A stretch of DNA of 7,106 nt from an uncultured Candidatus Melainabacteria bacterium. Lineage in GTDB: Bacteria; Cyanobacteriota; Vampirovibrionia; Gastranaerophilales; Gastranaerophilaceae. Under the pieces are notes generated by a model. That model saw nothing but the letters and a program-made list of their open reading frames with translations, was not told the origin of the DNA and made no database searches. The stretch is taken from positions 1 through 7,106 of the forward strand of contig CAKVJR010000087.1 of the NCBI GenBank assembly GCA_934754855.1, in the 5' to 3' direction. This document shows, piece by piece, positions 4,609 to 7,106 of the stretch (position 1 is the first letter of the stretch; each line of letters begins with the position of its first letter). The translations under genes and the position numbers were made by a program.

Positions 4609-7106
4609 TATTTCATATATTCTTCTATTGTTTTGTAGTCGAGTTCAGGGTTTGAAAGCCTGTATTCCCAAGCCTTTAAGTACTCTCGAATTGTATCCGA
4701 GCAGGTAAAGCAAGGAATTTTGTAAGTGACGGATAATTTTCTCAGTTTAAAGTCGGGAGCGTTAGTGTTGCCGTCTTTTTCGGGCAAATTGAATACCATT
4801 TTTATTTCGCCTGATTTAATTTGGCGGGCGATTTCTTCCGAGTTTGATTTGTTGATTAATTCGACGTTTATGCCTGATTTTTCAAAGAATTGTCGGTTGC
4901 ATTCGCCTGCAATTACTGTAAATCCGAGGGATTGCAACTTTTGAATAATCGGTATATTTTCTTCCAAATCTTTTTTGCGAATTGAAACGAGGACTTTTCC
5001 TTTTTCGACGAAAGGTGTTCCTGACGCCAAAAATGCTTTAATCAGGGCTTTTTCGTAACAATTGTCAATGCCCAAAACTTCCCCTGTCGATTTCATTTCG
5101 GCGTTCAGAGCGATATCGACGTCCGTGAGTTTTTGGAAAGAGAAAACGGGGGCTTTGACGGCGACAAGATTTGATTTCGGGAGCAAGCCGCAGCCGTAGC
5201 CTTGAGATTTCAAACTTTTTGAAAACATAATATTTATGGCAAGTTTGACCATCGGAATTTTTGTGATTTTGCTCATCATCGGAACGGTTCTTGATGCTCT
5301 CGGATTGACTTCAATCACATAAACCTCGTCGTCTTTGGCGATAAATTGGATATTCATCAAACCGATGACTTGCAAGGCACGAGCGATTTTTTTTGAAATA
5401 TCGAGGGCTTTGTTAATTACCGTTTCCGAAAGGGTTTGCGGCGGATAGACGCAAAAACTGTCGCCCGAGTGAATGCCCGAACGCTCGATATGCTCCATAA
5501 TTCCGGGGATAAGAATATCTTTTTTGTCGCAAACAACATCGACTTCAAATTCTTTTCCCTCAATGTATTGGTCAACTGCGACGGGGTATTCGGGGGAAAT
5601 TTGGACGGCTTCCTGCATATATTCGATTAATTCTTTGTCGTTGAAAACGACCTTCATTGCCCGTCCGCCCGTGACGTAAGACGGTCTTAGAAGTACGGGG
5701 TAGCCGATTTTTGATGCTGCCTTTAAAGCCTCTTCAATTTTAGTAACGGCGGTACTTTTCGGCTGTTTTATTTTTAATTCCGAAAGCAACATCTCAAAAC
5801 GTTTTCTGTCTTCTGCAACGTTGATTGAAGCGACGGACGTTCCCAAAATCGGAATGCCGTGCTTTGAAAGTTTCGGTGCAAGATTGAGTGCTGTTTGCCC
5901 GCCAAATTGCAGGATTACGCCCTTTGGCAACTCTTGCCTCAACACATTGTTGACGTCCTCGATAAATAAAGGTTCAAAATATAACTTATCGGCGATATCG
6001 AAGTCAGTGCTTACAGTTTCGGGGTTGTTGTTGATGATAATTGATTCGCAATTGTTTTCTTTGATGCCTTGAATTGCGTGTACCGAACAGTAGTCAAACT
6101 CAATGCCCTGACCTATTCTGACGGGGCCTGAGCCGATTACGACAACTTTTTCGTCGTTCGATACGATATTTTCGTCATCTTCCTCGTAAGTTGAGTAATA
6201 GTAAGGCGTTTGGGCTTCAAATTCCGCAGCACAAGTGTCAACAATTTTGTGAACGGGATAGATGTTGTGAGCCCGTCTTAGCGTGTCGATGATAAATTTC
6301 GGTTTACCTGTCAGCGAACTGATTTCTTCGTCCGTAAAACCCATTGATTCCGCACGTTTCAGCAGGTCAACGGAAAATTCTTCCGTGTGGAGTTCCCGCT
6401 CTGTTTTGATGATATTTTGAAATTTATACAAAAACCATTTGTCGATTTGAGTCAAATTGTGGAGTTCTTCGACTGAAAAATCTTTTCTCAAAGCGGCTGA
6501 AATTGCGTAAATTCGACCATCATCGGCAACTTTTAATTTTTCAGTAAGTTGTTCACGGCTCATTTTTTCGTGTTTTTCGCTTCTGAAGCCGATAACGGTT
6601 TCCTCAAGGCAAACGAGGGCTTTTAAAAATGCACTTTCAAACGAACGGTCAATCGCCATAACTTCGCCCGTGGCTTTCATTTGCGTGCCTAATTTTCTGT
6701 CGGCGTAACCGAATTTGTCAAACGGCCACTTCGGAATTTTTACGACGACATAATCGAGTGTCGGCTCAAAAGAGGCTTTCGTTTTGCCCGTGACGTAGTT
6801 CAAAATTTCGTGCAATTGCAAGCCTATTGCGATTTTTGCCGTAACTTTTGCAATCGGGTAGCCTGCTGCTTTCGAGGCAAGTGCGGAAGAACGGCTGACT
6901 CTCGGATTTACCTCAATGACAACGTACTTGCGGGTTTTGGGGTTGAGAGAAAATTGAACGTTACAACCGCCTTCGATTTTTAATGCTCGAATAATTTTCA
7001 ATGATGCCGAGCGAAGTTTTTGATAATCGTGATCGGTCAAAGTTTGTGCGGGGGCAACGACAATGCTGTCACCCGTGTGAATGCCCACAGGGTCTATGTT
7101 TTCCAT
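4608..7106 (-). CDS. carB: Carbamoyl-phosphate synthase large subunit, partial (N terminus outside window)
   Basis: Makes carbamoyl phosphate from bicarbonate, ammonia (from glutamine via CarA) and two ATP, for pyrimidine and arginine synthesis in the cytoplasm. The 832 residues visible correspond to about E. coli residue 234 onward. The ATG at the right edge is internal (GIHTGDS follows at once), so about 230 N-terminal residues are missing. Order of parts: end of the carboxyphosphate ATP-grasp domain (1-~170, with EVNPR at 65-69 carrying metal ligands), oligomerisation domain (~170-315), carbamoyl-phosphate ATP-grasp domain (~320-700, with GPVRIGQGIEFDYC at 327-340, NPETVSTD at 361-368 and the second EVNPR at 599-603), then an MGS-like allosteric domain (~704-832). 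The two synthetase halves look intact. In the last domain the phosphate-binding TxGT motif of E. coli is replaced by GECN (734-737). carA is expected upstream, outside the window. Confidence 0.97.
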   Translation of the reverse strand: MENIDPVGIHTGDSIVVAPAQTLTDHDYQKLRSASLKIIRALKIEGGCNVQFSLNPKTRKYVVIEVNPRVSRSSALASKAAGYPIAKVTAKIAIGLQLHEILNYVTGKTKASFEPTLDYVVVKIPKWPFDKFGYADRKLGTQMKATGEVMAIDRSFESAFLKALVCLEETVIGFRSEKHEKMSREQLTEKLKVADDGRIYAISAALRKDFSVEELHNLTQIDKWFLYKFQNIIKTERELHTEEFSVDLLKRAESMGFTDEEISSLTGKPKFIIDTLRRAHNIYPVHKIVDTCAAEFEAQTPYYYSTYEEDDENIVSNDEKVVVIGSGPVRIGQGIEFDYCSVHAIQGIKENNCESIIINNNPETVSTDFDIADKLYFEPLFIEDVNNVLRQELPKGVILQFGGQTALNLAPKLSKHGIPILGTSVASINVAEDRKRFEMLLSELKIKQPKSTAVTKIEEALKAASKIGYPVLLRPSYVTGGRAMKVVFNDKELIEYMQEAVQISPEYPVAVDQYIEGKEFEVDVVCDKKDILIPGIMEHIERSGIHSGDSFCVYPPQTLSETVINKALDISKKIARALQVIGLMNIQFIAKDDEVYVIEVNPRASRTVPMMSKITKIPMVKLAINIMFSKSLKSQGYGCGLLPKSNLVAVKAPVFSFQKLTDVDIALNAEMKSTGEVLGIDNCYEKALIKAFLASGTPFVEKGKVLVSIRKKDLEENIPIIQKLQSLGFTVIAGECNRQFFEKSGINVELINKSNSEEIARQIKSGEIKMVFNLPEKDGNTNAPDFKLRKLSVTYKIPCFTCSDTIREYLKAWEYRLSNPELDYKTIEEYMK

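Noticed and set aside
7090..7106. ATG at the right edge as the real carB start
   Set aside because: The reading continues as the middle of the first ATP-grasp domain, so about 230 family residues must lie beyond the edge.
1..7106. CRISPR array, insertion sequence, tRNA/rRNA or phage module
   Set aside because: No spaced direct repeats, terminal inverted repeats, transposase, cloverleaf or phage gene could be found by reading either strand.

Overview
This AT-rich bacterial window holds seven genes. Six are on the minus strand and one partial gene is on the plus strand at the left edge. The gene set points to an anaerobe or microaerophile: a two-centre superoxide reductase, a rubrerythrin and a PerR-type Fur-family regulator. 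A secreted S13 penicillin-binding protein shows a peptidoglycan wall. Clostridia or another anaerobic, possibly gut-dwelling lineage would fit, but the window cannot fix the phylum.

Layout from the right edge, in the direction of minus-strand transcription. The 3' four-fifths of carB (carbamoyl-phosphate synthase large subunit) runs in from the right edge. It is joined by a TAATG stop/start overlap to a small four-helix membrane protein of unknown function. An 87-base gap follows, with a strong promoter (TTGACA, 17-base spacer, TATTAT) and a PerR/Fur-box-like operator. It drives perR, which is joined by another TAATG overlap to rubrerythrin. A hairpin terminator ends that unit. A 182-base gap carries a second clear promoter (CTGACA, 17-base spacer, TAAAAT). 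It drives a nitrilase-superfamily amidase, joined by a third TAATG overlap to an S13 D-Ala-D-Ala carboxypeptidase (PBP4 type). Next comes the superoxide reductase gene, with its own likely promoter and an 11-bp dyad over the predicted start site and ribosome binding site. A bidirectional terminator separates it from the convergent partial gene on the plus strand.

How the genes work together: superoxide reductase turns superoxide into hydrogen peroxide, rubrerythrin reduces peroxide to water, and PerR senses peroxide and probably represses its own operon. This is a compact reductive oxygen-defence set, interrupted by an apparently unrelated amidase/cell-wall operon. carB belongs to pyrimidine and arginine synthesis.

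I see no mobile element, CRISPR array, RNA gene or clearly novel system. The points most worth a second look are the dyad at the superoxide reductase promoter, the eroded effector motif in the C-terminal domain of CarB, the operator in front of perR, and the uncharacterised membrane protein with charged and polar residues inside its helices.
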